64,000 nucleotides of DNA, taken from the NCBI RefSeq assembly GCF_947487805.1, contig NZ_CANKXW010000001.1:433501-497500 (forward strand), given 5' to 3'. This DNA is from an uncultured Tateyamaria sp. GTDB lineage: Bacteria; Pseudomonadota; Alphaproteobacteria; Rhodobacterales; Rhodobacteraceae. Each line of letters starts with the position of its first letter. Position 1 is the first letter of the stretch. A program made the position numbers and the translations under genes. Of the stretch, positions 1-9,487 are shown in pieces. Under the pieces are notes generated by a model. It did not search any database. It had not been told where the DNA came from and saw nothing but the letters and a program-made list of their open reading frames with translations.

Positions 1-635
1 ACGACCCAGTCGACCCAGCCGCCGAAATAACCCGCGATGGCCCCGAACCCGATGCCCAGGATGAACGACACGGTGATCCCGATCAGACCCACGGTCAGCG
101 ACAGCTGCGCCCCGTAGGAAATCCGCGAAAACACGTCCCGCCCCAGCCGGTCAGAGCCAAAGATAAAGATCGTCGCCCCCTCGGGCGCACAGAACAGGTG
201 TCGTTCGGTCGGGATCACACCGAACAGGTTGTACTCCGTCCGCTTGCAAAAGAACTGGAGCGGCATGGGCCGCGTCTCGTCCGTGATATAGGTCCAGCGG
301 TAATTCTCCAGATCCGCCACCGCCTCGGTCGGATAGACAAAGGGGCCGATATAGTCGCCCTCGTGCCAGAAACGGATCGCCTGCGGCGGGTGATAGAGGT
401 AGTCCGCGCTGCGTTCATTGGGCGTATAGGGCGAAAAGAACCCGGCGAAGGGGATCGCCATGTAAGCCAGAAACAGGAAGATCCCCGACAACAATCCCAA
501 CCGGTGCCGCCGGAACTTGCGCCAGACCAACAGCCAGTTGGGCGCGTCCATGTCGGACCGGTCGATGGCCGACAGATCCACGTTCGGATCATAGGGGGCG
601 TCGTCGATATAGCGACCGTCGGGCAGGGTGCTCAT
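1..635 (-). CDS. ABC transporter permease, OppC/DppC type (partial, C-terminus outside window)
   Basis: Inner-membrane permease subunit of a binding-protein-dependent ABC importer. The frame is open from an ATG at 635 to the window edge, giving 211 residues with no stop. It has the OppC_N layout: a soluble N-terminus, a first membrane segment after FRRHRLGLLSG, a periplasmic stretch, then the family motif GSDRLGRDVFSRI before the core membrane domain starts (VGLIGITVSFILGIGFG). It begins 3 bp after the TAA of the upstream permease, so it is the last visible gene of a four-gene minus-strand operon. The exact substrate (peptide, opine or sugar) cannot be read from this fragment. Confidence 0.9.
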   Translation of the reverse strand, partial: MSTLPDGRYIDDAPYDPNVDLSAIDRSDMDAPNWLLVWRKFRRHRLGLLSGIFLFLAYMAIPFAGFFSPYTPNERSADYLYHPPQAIRFWHEGDYIGPFVYPTEAVADLENYRWTYITDETRPMPLQFFCKRTEYNLFGVIPTERHLFCAPEGATIFIFGSDRLGRDVFSRISYGAQLSLTVGLIGITVSFILGIGFGAIAGYFGGWVDWV

Positions 636-638
636 GTC

Positions 639-1667
639 TTATCCTTCCCGTGCGCCATAGCGGATGCGCGGATCAAGCAGCACCAGCAAGAGGTCCGAAA
701 TCATCGTCCCGATCAGCGTCAGCAACGCCACGAACATCAGCACGAAGGCGGCGAGGAACTGGTCCTGTGACTTCAGCGCCGTCAGCAGCGCGGGCCCGAT
801 CGTCTGAAGGCCCAGAACCACCGACACCAGAACCGACCCCGACACCATCGCAGGCAGCAGGTTGCCGATATCTGCGACAAAGGGGTTGAACGCCATGCGC
901 AGCGGGTATTTCGTCAACAGCCGCGAGGGCGCCAGCCCCTTGGCCATCGCCGTCTCCACATAGGGTTTGCTCAGCTCGTCCAGCATATTGGCGCGCAACC
1001 GCTGCATCATGCCCGCCGCACCCGATGTCCCGATCACAAAGGTCGGCACGATCAGGTGCACAAGGATCGACTGCACCTTGCCCAGCGACATCGGCTCGCC
1101 TTCGTATTCCGGGGCCATCAGGCCGCCGATGGGCAGGCCAAGGTATTTGTGCCCATAGTAAAACAGCATCAGCGCCAGCAGAAAGTTCGGCGTGGCAAGG
1201 CCGAGATAGCCGATGAAGGCGGTGGTATAATCCACCCATGTGGCCGACCGCGCCGCGGCCAGCACCCCCAGCGGCAACGCCACCAGATAAACAAACAGAA
1301 CCGCCGCAAGGTTGACCAGCACTGTCAGCCACAGCGCATCGCCCACGATCTCGGCCACTGGCGCGTCGAATTCAAAGGACCAGCCGAAATCGCCCTGCAA
1401 AAGGCCGGAAAATCCCTGCGGGCCGGGGATCACGCCGACCCAGATCAGGTATTGCTGCCACAACGGCCGGTCCAGCGCATATTCCTGCCGCAAGAACTCG
1501 GCCTTGGCCACGCCCTCGGCCTGACCGGTGGCGCGCAACTCGGCGATCTGGTTGGACAGGTAATCGCCGGGGGGCAGGTTGATGATGATAAAGATCAGCA
1601 TCGACACCACGATCAGTGTCAGCACCATCGTCAGCAGACGATAGGCCGCATAGCGCAGAAACATCAT
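639..1667 (-). CDS. ABC transporter permease, OppB/DppB type
   Basis: Inner-membrane permease of 342 residues, the partner of the OppC-type gene that follows. It starts with a membrane anchor (YRLLTMVLTLIVVSMLIFIII) ending in the NLPPGDYL motif typical of DppB-like subunits, then about five more hydrophobic segments and the cytoplasmic loop YVETAMAKGLAPSRLL, an EAA-type ATPase-docking loop. Its start overlaps the stop of the binding-protein gene by 4 bp (ATGA), indicating translational coupling. The substrate is unknown. The family assignment is firm. Confidence 0.92.
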   Translation of the reverse strand: MMFLRYAAYRLLTMVLTLIVVSMLIFIIINLPPGDYLSNQIAELRATGQAEGVAKAEFLRQEYALDRPLWQQYLIWVGVIPGPQGFSGLLQGDFGWSFEFDAPVAEIVGDALWLTVLVNLAAVLFVYLVALPLGVLAAARSATWVDYTTAFIGYLGLATPNFLLALMLFYYGHKYLGLPIGGLMAPEYEGEPMSLGKVQSILVHLIVPTFVIGTSGAAGMMQRLRANMLDELSKPYVETAMAKGLAPSRLLTKYPLRMAFNPFVADIGNLLPAMVSGSVLVSVVLGLQTIGPALLTALKSQDQFLAAFVLMFVALLTLIGTMISDLLLVLLDPRIRYGAREG

Positions 1668-3598
1668 TCGCTCACCTGCGCCAGTTCTTCGTCGGCAAAG
1701 TAGAATTCATCGATCCGGTGTACGCCGAAATGCGCGCCGGGATCCCAGGCCCATTTGCCAAACTCGGGCACATTGCGCAGCCGGTCCGATACGACCACGG
1801 GCTGGGGTGCTTCGGACAGGATGCCGATGCCGTATTGCTGATCGGCGTGGATCGCCAGCATCTCGCGCCACACGTTGGACCGGGTGTTGGTGTCGGGCTG
1901 TGCCGCCCACATGGCGGCCAGTTCCATCAGGCGCTGGGCGGCGGGCATGTCCACGGGTTCACCCGCCTGCCCGTTGGTCTGGTAATACTGGCCCCATTTC
2001 GGCCAGGCGAAAAACACCTGATCGGTCGGCGCAAGATAGGCAGGGGGGGTATAGGCCTGCGGAATGCCATTGTCCCAGCCGAACCACACGGCGGCCATGG
2101 TCACCCCGGAAAACACCCGGTTGCGCAGGATGTCCCGGTCAAGCGGGCGCATGATCAGCTTGATGCCCAGATCCCGCCAGGTGTCGGTGATGATCGCCAG
2201 CGCGTTCTCGACCTCCTGCCGCTCGCCCGCCGTCTCGATCACGAATTCCATGGGCCGCCCATCGGGCAACAGCCGGTAGCCGGCCTTGTTCCGCGTGGTC
2301 AGGCCCATTTCGTCCAACATCAGGTTGGCGGTGTCCGGATCATAAAGTGACCACTTGGTCAGGTTGCCGGAATCGAAAAACGGGCTCTTGGCCAGTGCGG
2401 TCATCCCGCCTTCCTTGCCCAGCCCGAAATAGAGCGCGCGGTTGATCATGCGCCGATCAATGCCCATCGACAGCGCGCGGCGGAACCGCGCGTCGCGGAT
2501 GATGTCGCGCCAGACCGGGTCGGCAAAGTTGAGGTTGGGATAGATCGCAATCTGGCTCGCCGCGCCGTTGGCCCATAGATAGGTGCGGTAGGGCGCGCCA
2601 TCGGCCTCGCCCTTCTTGAGGATGGACACGTCGCGGAAATCGAGGCCCCGCGCCTGCAAATCCGCCTCGCCCGCATTGGATTTCGCGGCGACAAGGCCAG
2701 ACCCCACGATATCCATCTCGACCACGTCGATATAGGGCAGGTGCGTGCCCCGCGCGTCGACGCGGTGGAAATAGGGGTTGCGCACGAAAAGCTGGCGCGA
2801 CTGGCCACCGGTGCTGGCGGGCATCCATGGCTGCAACGTGGGCAGTTCGTGATTGTCGAACTTGTACATGTTGTCGAGCTTGTTGTGCAGCGGCGCCCAG
2901 CCCCGGACACGCTTGCGGTCGATCATTTCCTCCATCTCTTCCATCGTGTTGAAATCCACGTGGAACTGTTTGAGGTAATGGGACGGGCGGTAGATGAACG
3001 GCGGGCTGGCCTGTGCCAGCGATTGCAGGAACATCGGGTTCTGCTGCGGGAATTCGACCACCACGGTGTAGGGATCGGGAAAGGTCATCGTGCCCACTTC
3101 GCTCGCGACGCGCATGATCTCGGGCGGGCCGTTGGGGCTCAGTTCGGCGTTCTGGGCGACGTGATCCCACCAGTACTGGAAATCCGCCGAGGTAAAGGGC
3201 ACGCCGTCCGACCACCGGTGGCCGGGCCGCAGGTGCAGGGTGAACTTGCGCCCGTCCTCGACCTCGTAATCGCGCAGGATGTCCGCCGCCAACTGGTAAT
3301 CGGAATCGTATCCCACCAGCCGGGCATATCCATAGACAACCATCTGCCGCACGTCCTTGGACCGCGTGACCATGGTGCGCAGCGTGCCGCCCTGCTTGCC
3401 AAAGGTGCGGCCCTTGGCCTCCAGATCGACAATCAGCGGCGTGTCGGGGATGCGGTCCACGGCCGGGTCCATCTGGCCCTTGGCCACCTCGGCCGCCCAG
3501 AACCCGCTTTCGTTCACGACGGGCTGTGCCCATGCTGGGGCGGCCAGAACGGCAGCAGTGATCAGAGAGGTCAGCAATCGGGTCGGTCTGTCAAACAT
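1664..3598 (-). CDS. ABC transporter substrate-binding protein, family 5 (SBP_bac_5)
   Basis: Periplasmic solute receptor of 644 residues for the adjacent permeases. I place the start at 3598 ([13 protein letters not shown]) because this gives a clean Sec signal peptide ending AAPAWAQ. An in-frame extension upstream to 3736 lies inside the ATPase gene and looks like out-of-frame shadow. Family 5 features are visible: LHLRPGHRWSDGVPFTSADFQYWW, and FRRALSMGIDRRMINRALYFG in the second lobe. At over 600 residues it is longer than the usual 500 to 550 of peptide binders and resembles the large opine/oligosaccharide members. The start overlaps the ATPase stop by 8 bp. Confidence 0.9.
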   Translation of the reverse strand: MFDRPTRLLTSLITAAVLAAPAWAQPVVNESGFWAAEVAKGQMDPAVDRIPDTPLIVDLEAKGRTFGKQGGTLRTMVTRSKDVRQMVVYGYARLVGYDSDYQLAADILRDYEVEDGRKFTLHLRPGHRWSDGVPFTSADFQYWWDHVAQNAELSPNGPPEIMRVASEVGTMTFPDPYTVVVEFPQQNPMFLQSLAQASPPFIYRPSHYLKQFHVDFNTMEEMEEMIDRKRVRGWAPLHNKLDNMYKFDNHELPTLQPWMPASTGGQSRQLFVRNPYFHRVDARGTHLPYIDVVEMDIVGSGLVAAKSNAGEADLQARGLDFRDVSILKKGEADGAPYRTYLWANGAASQIAIYPNLNFADPVWRDIIRDARFRRALSMGIDRRMINRALYFGLGKEGGMTALAKSPFFDSGNLTKWSLYDPDTANLMLDEMGLTTRNKAGYRLLPDGRPMEFVIETAGERQEVENALAIITDTWRDLGIKLIMRPLDRDILRNRVFSGVTMAAVWFGWDNGIPQAYTPPAYLAPTDQVFFAWPKWGQYYQTNGQAGEPVDMPAAQRLMELAAMWAAQPDTNTRSNVWREMLAIHADQQYGIGILSEAPQPVVVSDRLRNVPEFGKWAWDPGAHFGVHRIDEFYFADEELAQVSE

Positions 3599-5360
3599 GG
3601 CAGCGCACCTTGTGTCCGGGTTCAATCTGGATGAGGTCGGGGGCCGCCAGCCCGTCAAAGCGGAACATCTCGGGCCAGCTGGCGGGCGATCCCGCCCCGC
3701 GCGCGACCTGGGCCAGGTCAATGGGCCGTTTGACATCCGGCTCGGGCTGCGCGGCGATCAGCGCCTTGGTATAGGGGTGGCGCGGGTTGTAGAACAGCGT
3801 CTCGGGGGGGGCCTGTTCGACGACCATGCCCTGACGCATCACCGCGACCTCGTCGGCAATGCGGGCCACGACCGCCAGATCGTGGCTGATGAACAGATAG
3901 GACAGGCCCATCCCCTCCTGGATGCGTTCCAGCAGGATCAGGATCTGCTCCTGCACCGACACATCCAGCGCCGAGGTCGGTTCGTCACACACCAGCAGCA
4001 CCGGATCGAGCGTCAGCGCGCGCGCAATCGACAGACGCTGCCGCTGGCCGCCGGAAAAGGCGTGCGGATAGCGCTTGAGCATGTCCGGGTTCAGGCCCAC
4101 CCAGCGCAGCATCTCGGCGGCCTTGTCGCGCCGGGCGGTGCGGTCGCCGATGCGGTGGATCTCCATCGGTTCGGTCAGCGCCTCCTGCACCCGCATCCGC
4201 GGGCTCAGCGATGAATAGGGGTCCTGGAACACCATTTGCGCCTGTTTCTGAAAGGCGACCTTCTGGGCGCGCGACAATTCGTCGATGCGCACGGGCGCGG
4301 CCCCCGCTTCTGCGCGGAACAGCACTTCGGATCCGGCATCCGGCACCTCGGCCCCCAGTGCGATGCGGGCGCAGGTGGTCTTGCCCGACCCGCTTTCGCC
4401 GACAACGGCCAGCGTCTTGCTGCGCGGCAGCTTCAGCGACACGTCGCGGCAGGCATGCACCTGCTTGGTGGCGCGCCAGCCGCCTGCACGGACCGTATAG
4501 GTCTTGGAGACGTTGTTCAGCTCGAGGATCAGGTCATCCTCGACCACAGGTGCGGCGGGTGTCGCGACCTCCGGGATCATCGGGGCGGCGGCAAAGAGCT
4601 TCTTGGTGTAGCCGTGGCCCGGCGCGCCCAGAACCGCCGGGGCCGGACCGCTCTCCATGACATGGCCCTTGTTCATCACCACGACGCTGTCGGCCATGTT
4701 CGCCACCACGCCCAGATCGTGGGTCACAAGGATCATGCCCATGCCGGTGTCGCGTTGCAGATCCTTCATCAGGCCCAGCACCTGCGCCTGCGTCGTCACA
4801 TCAAGCGCGGTTGTGGGCTCGTCCGCGATCAGCAGATCGGGCTTGGCCACCATCGCCATGGCGATCATCGCCCGCTGGCGCATGCCGCCCGACATCTCGA
4901 ACGGATAGGCGCGGAACGCGCGCTCCGGGTCGGCAAAGCCCACGCGCTCGAACGTTGCCAGAACGTCCTTTTTCGCCTCGGACGCGGTCATGTCGCGGTG
5001 CAGGGTCAGCACCTCGGCCACCTGATTGCCGATCCGGTGCAGCGGCGACAGCGACCGCATCGGTTCCTGAAAGATCATCGAAATCCGGTCGCCGCGCACG
5101 TCGCGGATGTCCCGCTTGCTCAGTTTCAGAAGGTCGGTGCGCGATGTGCCGGTGCCAAACTGGATCGTACCGCGGCGCAGCTGTGCGGTGCCGGGCAGGA
5201 TCCGCAAAATAGACCGGCACGTCAGTGTCTTGCCCGACCCGCTTTCCCCGACCAGCGCCAACGTCTCGCCCGCATCGACGGAAAAGCTGACCCCCGCGAC
5301 GACGGGCGGCGCGGTGCCGAACCCGATAGACAGGTCTTGTACGTCAAGCAGCGGGGCCAT
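3591..5360 (-). CDS. Dual-ATPase ABC transporter ATP-binding protein (DppD-DppF fusion)
   Basis: Cytoplasmic ATPase of 589 residues powering the operon's importer. It is a tandem fusion of two nucleotide-binding domains, each with Walker A GESGSGKT (near residues 37 and 322), an ABC signature ([24 protein letters not shown]) and Walker B ([24 protein letters not shown]). C-terminal oligopeptide-transporter extensions follow each domain. First gene of the four-gene minus-strand operon; a 145-bp intergenic region separates it from the divergent methyltransferase and should hold its promoter. Confidence 0.93.
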   Translation of the reverse strand: MAPLLDVQDLSIGFGTAPPVVAGVSFSVDAGETLALVGESGSGKTLTCRSILRILPGTAQLRRGTIQFGTGTSRTDLLKLSKRDIRDVRGDRISMIFQEPMRSLSPLHRIGNQVAEVLTLHRDMTASEAKKDVLATFERVGFADPERAFRAYPFEMSGGMRQRAMIAMAMVAKPDLLIADEPTTALDVTTQAQVLGLMKDLQRDTGMGMILVTHDLGVVANMADSVVVMNKGHVMESGPAPAVLGAPGHGYTKKLFAAAPMIPEVATPAAPVVEDDLILELNNVSKTYTVRAGGWRATKQVHACRDVSLKLPRSKTLAVVGESGSGKTTCARIALGAEVPDAGSEVLFRAEAGAAPVRIDELSRAQKVAFQKQAQMVFQDPYSSLSPRMRVQEALTEPMEIHRIGDRTARRDKAAEMLRWVGLNPDMLKRYPHAFSGGQRQRLSIARALTLDPVLLVCDEPTSALDVSVQEQILILLERIQEGMGLSYLFISHDLAVVARIADEVAVMRQGMVVEQAPPETLFYNPRHPYTKALIAAQPEPDVKRPIDLAQVARGAGSPASWPEMFRFDGLAAPDLIQIEPGHKVRCHV

Positions 5361-5505
5361 TCTTGGTCCTTTGTCTCACATCAGGGCGCAAACCGCAGTC
5401 AACCCGATTCCACCCCATACGTCCATACACGGCTTCCTGAAGGTTTCGTGCTACACATTTCGCTTTTTCTGCACCATCTAGAGGTCAAAGCCAAAGGAAT
5501 GATCA

Positions 5506-6003
5506 ATGACCCAAAGCCGCCTTGACCTTTTTGTTGACCGTATGGTGTCCCAGCGCGCCTGTCTCGATCACGCCGCCGCATTGACGGCGTCCCTGCCGGG
5601 ACCGGTGTTCGAACTGGGCCTCGGCAACGGCCGGACCTATCACCACATGCGCCATATCATGCCCGAACGCGAGATCTACGTCTTTGAACGGGCCATCGCG
5701 TCCCACCCAGACAGCACGCCCCCGGACGACATGGTCCTTCTGGGCGATGTGTTCGACACGCTGCCGCAGGCGCTGGCGCGGTTCGGGCCGACGGCCGGCC
5801 TGATCCATGCCGACCTTGGCGGACATAATGCACAAAAGAACGATATCTTTGCGCAAAAAGTGTCGCCGCTGATTGCGCCCCTGCTGGCGGTGGGCGGGCT
5901 GATGGTGTCGTCGGACCGGATGTATTTCGACACGCTGGTTGAACAACCCCTGCCCGAGGGTGCTGTGCCCGGGCGGTGCTTTATCTACCGTCGCGACACC
6001 TGA
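5506..6003 (+). CDS. Class I SAM-dependent methyltransferase-like protein
   Basis: Small cytoplasmic protein of 165 residues. Motif I of a Rossmann methyltransferase is visible as VFELGLGNGRTYHHMR (near residues 33 to 48), followed by an acidic strand end (IYVFERAI) and LIHADLGGHN where motif II or IV would be. The sheet ends with GGLMVSSDRM. At 165 residues it is minimal, with no accessory substrate domain, so its target is unknown. RBS AAAGGA lies about 8 bp before the ATG. It stands alone, divergent from the ABC operon. Confidence 0.75.
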   Translation: MTQSRLDLFVDRMVSQRACLDHAAALTASLPGPVFELGLGNGRTYHHMRHIMPEREIYVFERAIASHPDSTPPDDMVLLGDVFDTLPQALARFGPTAGLIHADLGGHNAQKNDIFAQKVSPLIAPLLAVGGLMVSSDRMYFDTLVEQPLPEGAVPGRCFIYRRDT

Positions 6004-6030
6004 TCCACCCGTCGGCGTGACACAGAGCGG

Positions 6031-6065
6031 CCCTTCGGGGAGAGTTTATCTGGCAAGATGAAGAG
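6031..6065 (+). repeat. Dispersed extragenic element, copy 1
   Basis: A CCC-TTCG-GGG mini-hairpin followed by a T-rich stretch and GGCAAGATGAAGA. It aligns with a second copy at 13201-13236 (CTCCGGCGGG, then TATTTT and GGGAACAATGAAGA). It lies 28 bp after the methyltransferase stop, so it may act as a terminator for that gene. Calling it a family element rests on the two copies seen here. Confidence 0.45.
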
Positions 6066-6190
6066 AGCGCGGTGTGCCCCAAATGACGTGGCGGCGCATG
6101 TCGAAACGCTTGCCCTTTTTGCGTGCACGCCTAGGCTGACCCTCGCGCGGGCGGATGATCCCTTGCGCGATTTGATGCAGCGGAGGGACC

Positions 6191-8281
6191 ATGAGCGACA
6201 AGATTGCCTATTCGAGACAGGGCGACATCGCCGTTCTGACGGTGCAGAACCCGCCGGTGAATGCGCTGTCCCATGCCGTGCGGCAGGGCCTGTGGGACCG
6301 GATGGATCAGGCCGAGGCGGATGCGGGCGTGCGCGCCGTGCTGATCGTGGGTGAGGGGCGCGCATTTTTTGCGGGCGCCGACATCACCGAATTTGGCAAG
6401 CCGCCGCTGGAGCCGCACCTGCCCGACCTGATCAACCGGATCGAAGCCTCGCCTTTGCTGGTCGTGGCGTCGATGCACGGTGTGTCGCTGGGCGGCGGGC
6501 TCGAGGTCGCGCTGGGCTGTCACAACCGCATCGCGGTGCCCTCGGCCAAGGTCGGCCTGCCCGAGGTGCATCTGGGCCTGATCCCCGGTGCGGGCGGCAC
6601 GCAGCGCCTGCCGCGCCTGACGGGGGTCGAGCCTGCGCTCGACGTGATGACGACCGGTCGGCATATCGGCGCGGACAAGGCCCACGCGCTGGGCATCATC
6701 GACGTGGTGCAGGACGGTGACCCGATGGAAAACGGCCTTGCCTATGTGCAGAAATTGCTGGCGGAGGGTGCCGCCCGTAGCCCGGTATCCGAGATGGACC
6801 CGCCCGCACCGATCGACTGGGACTCGGCATTCGACGCCATCCTCGCGCGCGGCCGCGGCCAGATTTCGCCCGCGTGGTGCGTGCGTGCCGTGCAGGCGTC
6901 GGTGGAAAAACCCTTTGCCGAAGGGCTGAAGGCCGAACGCCAGATATTTTACGACCTGATGCAGACCGACCAGCGCAAGGGCATGATCCATGCTTTTTTC
7001 TCCGAACGTGCGGTGTCAAACCTGCCCGAGCTGAAGGGCGTGGATCCGCGCCCCGTACAGCATATCGGCGTCATTGGTGGTGGCACCATGGGGGCGGGCA
7101 TTGCCACGGCGGCGCTGCTTGCGGGGCTGCGGGTGCACCTGCTCGAGATGTCGGCGCAGGCGGGCGAGGCCGCACGAGGCCGCATCGCGGGCAATCTGGC
7201 CGGGGCCCTGAAACGCGGCAAGATCAGCGCCGATCAGCATGACGCCATTCTGACCCAGGCCCTGCAGATCGTGACAAGCTATGATACGCTGTCCGATGTT
7301 GATCTGGCCGTCGAAGCCGTCTTCGAGGACATGGAGGTCAAGAAACAGGTCTTTGCGGAGCTGGACCGGGTCTGCAAGCCGGGTGCGATCCTGGCCTCCA
7401 ACACCTCTTACCTCGATATCGATGCGATCGCGGCGACAACCTCGCGGCCCGGCGATGTGCTGGGGCTGCACTTCTTCTCGCCCGCGCATGTGATGAAACT
7501 GCTCGAGGTCGTGGTGGGGGCAGAGACCGCGCCGGACGTGGTGGCCACCGGCTTTGCACTGGGCAAGATGCTGGGCAAGATCAGCGTTCGCGCGGGCGTC
7601 TGCGACGGGTTCATCGGCAACCGTATCCTTGCCACCTACCGCACGGCCGCAGACCAGATGATCCTTGACGGTGCGTCGCCCTATGACATCGACGCCGCCC
7701 TTGAGGCGTTCGGCTTTGCCATGGGGCCGTTTGCCGTGGCGGACCTCGCGGGCCTCGACATCGGCTGGGCCGTGCGCAAGCGCAAGCGCGCGGAAGGGCA
7801 GGCGCCCAAACGCGACGCGACTTATGCGGACACGCTCTGCGAACAGGGGCATTTCGGCCAGAAGACGGGCAAGGGGTACTATGACTATGCCGCAGGTCCA
7901 AAGGCCCGCGTGCCCAATCCTGACGTCACGCCCATGATCGAGGCGGACCACGCGCGCCTCGGCATCACCCCGCGCCTCTTCACGCGCGAAGAGATCGTGC
8001 GCCGCTACATGGCCGCCATGGTCAACGAGAGCGCCAAGGTCGTCGGCGAAGGCATCGCCCGCCGCCCGCTGGACGTCGATATGACGCTGCTCTTCGGCTA
8101 TGGGTTCCCGCGCTACCACGGGGGGCCGCTGAAATGGGCCGACATCGTGGGGCTTGAGGCGCTGCTGAAAGACATCAAATCCTACGCCATCGAAGACGCC
8201 GACTTCTGGGCCCCCGCACCCCTGCTGGAACAGCTGGTGGCGGATGGCAAAACCTTCGATGACCTGAACAAAAAGGGCTGA
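6191..8281 (+). CDS. Bifunctional enoyl-CoA hydratase / 3-hydroxyacyl-CoA dehydrogenase
   Basis: Beta-oxidation enzyme of 696 residues that hydrates 2-enoyl-CoA and oxidises the resulting 3-hydroxyacyl-CoA with NAD. The N-terminal crotonase domain (residues 1 to about 190) shows the oxyanion-hole segment FFAGADITEFG and GLPEVHLGLIPGAGGTQRL. The dehydrogenase domain starts near residue 290 with the NAD loop IGVIGGGTMGAGIA; the catalytic His region LGLHFFSPAHVMKLLE is near residue 425; two C-terminal 3HCDH domains follow. RBS CGGAGGG precedes the ATG. First gene of a five-gene operon. The architecture matches PimF/peroxisomal-type fusions rather than enteric FadB, because the hydratase is N-terminal and there is no long linker. 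Confidence 0.92.
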   Translation: MSDKIAYSRQGDIAVLTVQNPPVNALSHAVRQGLWDRMDQAEADAGVRAVLIVGEGRAFFAGADITEFGKPPLEPHLPDLINRIEASPLLVVASMHGVSLGGGLEVALGCHNRIAVPSAKVGLPEVHLGLIPGAGGTQRLPRLTGVEPALDVMTTGRHIGADKAHALGIIDVVQDGDPMENGLAYVQKLLAEGAARSPVSEMDPPAPIDWDSAFDAILARGRGQISPAWCVRAVQASVEKPFAEGLKAERQIFYDLMQTDQRKGMIHAFFSERAVSNLPELKGVDPRPVQHIGVIGGGTMGAGIATAALLAGLRVHLLEMSAQAGEAARGRIAGNLAGALKRGKISADQHDAILTQALQIVTSYDTLSDVDLAVEAVFEDMEVKKQVFAELDRVCKPGAILASNTSYLDIDAIAATTSRPGDVLGLHFFSPAHVMKLLEVVVGAETAPDVVATGFALGKMLGKISVRAGVCDGFIGNRILATYRTAADQMILDGASPYDIDAALEAFGFAMGPFAVADLAGLDIGWAVRKRKRAEGQAPKRDATYADTLCEQGHFGQKTGKGYYDYAAGPKARVPNPDVTPMIEADHARLGITPRLFTREEIVRRYMAAMVNESAKVVGEGIARRPLDVDMTLLFGYGFPRYHGGPLKWADIVGLEALLKDIKSYAIEDADFWAPAPLLEQLVADGKTFDDLNKKG

Positions 8282-8284
8282 GAT

Positions 8285-9487
8285 ATGGACCTGAGCTATT
8301 CCCCCGAAGAACAAGCCTTCCAGGCGGAAGTGCGCCAATTCCTGGCCGATGAACTGCCCGGCGATATCGCGGACAAGGTGCGGCTGGACACGGACTTGAC
8401 CAAGGACGACATGGAACGCTGGCACGCGATCCTGAACAACCGCGGCTGGCTGGCGCAAAACTGGCCCGCGGAATTTGGCGGCGCCGAATGGTCCGCCGTC
8501 CAGCGCCACATCTACGACACCGAGGCCGCCGACGCCAACGCCCCCCGCATCGTGCCCTTTGGCCTCTCGATGCTCGGCCCCGTCCTGCAAAAATTCGGCT
8601 CCAAAGAGCAGCAGGACCACTGGCTGCCCCGCATCCTCGACGGCACCGACTGGTGGTGCCAGGGCTATTCCGAACCGGGCGCGGGCTCCGACCTCGCCTC
8701 GCTGAAAACCAAGGCCGTGCGCGATGGCGACCACTACATCGTCAACGGGCAAAAGACATGGACGACCCTCGGTCAGTTCGCCAACATGATCTTCTGCCTC
8801 GTCCGTACGGATGCGGATGCCAAACAGCAAGAGGGGATCAGCTTCCTGCTGATCGACATGGACACGCCCGGCGTCGAAGTGCGCCCCATCATCCTGCTCG
8901 ATGGCTGCCACGAGGTGAACGAGGTCTGGTTCACGGACGTGCGGGTGCCGGTGGCAAACCTCGTGGGCGAGGAAAACAAGGGCTGGACCTATGCAAAATA
9001 CCTGCTCACCCACGAACGGACGGGCCTTGGCGGCGTGGGCTTCTCCCAGGCGGGCCTCAAGACGGTCAAACGCATCGCCAAAACTGCCAATCACAACGGA
9101 AAACCGCTGATCGAAAACCCCCACTTCGCCGCACGCGTGGCGCAAGTCGAAATTGACCTGCGCGCCATGGCCACCACCAACCTGCGCATCATCTCGCAAG
9201 CCGCCGCAGGCGAGGCGCCGGGGCTCGAGGCGTCGATGCTCAAGGTCAAAGGGTCGATCATCCGTCAGGAAATCAACGACCTCGCGCGCCGGGCGGTCGG
9301 TCCCTACGCCATGCCCTTCGCCTCCGAGGCGGTCGAGGGCGCAAACGACCGCATCCCCGACCCGTTCGACGCAGGCCCCGTTGCGGGCCAGTATTTCAAC
9401 AACCGCAAGCTGTCGATCTTTGGCGGCTCCAACGAAATCCAGCGCGGCATCATCGCCAAAGTGACCATGAGCGGGGGTGGCAAATGA
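8285..9487 (+). CDS. Acyl-CoA dehydrogenase, large (alpha) subunit-like
   Basis: FAD-dependent acyl-CoA dehydrogenase of 400 residues. Seen: N-terminal helical domain, the FAD/substrate segment WWCQGYSEPGAGSDLASLKT, KTWTTLGQFANMIFCLVRT, and the C-terminal nucleotide motif SIFGGSNEIQRGIIAK. In that last motif Gly stands where the classical short/medium-chain enzymes carry the YEGT glutamate. This is typical of large subunits of heteromeric enzymes such as PimC or FadE-type pairs. It begins 3 bp after the hydratase gene and overlaps the next dehydrogenase by 4 bp, consistent with a hetero-oligomer. Confidence 0.88.
   Translation: MDLSYSPEEQAFQAEVRQFLADELPGDIADKVRLDTDLTKDDMERWHAILNNRGWLAQNWPAEFGGAEWSAVQRHIYDTEAADANAPRIVPFGLSMLGPVLQKFGSKEQQDHWLPRILDGTDWWCQGYSEPGAGSDLASLKTKAVRDGDHYIVNGQKTWTTLGQFANMIFCLVRTDADAKQQEGISFLLIDMDTPGVEVRPIILLDGCHEVNEVWFTDVRVPVANLVGEENKGWTYAKYLLTHERTGLGGVGFSQAGLKTVKRIAKTANHNGKPLIENPHFAARVAQVEIDLRAMATTNLRIISQAAAGEAPGLEASMLKVKGSIIRQEINDLARRAVGPYAMPFASEAVEGANDRIPDPFDAGPVAGQYFNNRKLSIFGGSNEIQRGIIAKVTMSGGGK

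Noticed and set aside
3599-3736. Extended 690-residue form of the family 5 binding protein
   Set aside because: The extra 46 codons lie within the ATPase gene and precede a clean signal peptide; an exported protein should begin at the signal.
7016-9199. 727-codon open frame on the minus strand opposite the hydratase/dehydrogenase and acyl-CoA dehydrogenase genes
   Set aside because: It is antisense to two well-supported enzymes, has no recognisable domain and is rich in His/Arg/Gly/Val as expected from reading GC-rich codons backwards. Similar long antisense frames elsewhere were dismissed for the same reason.
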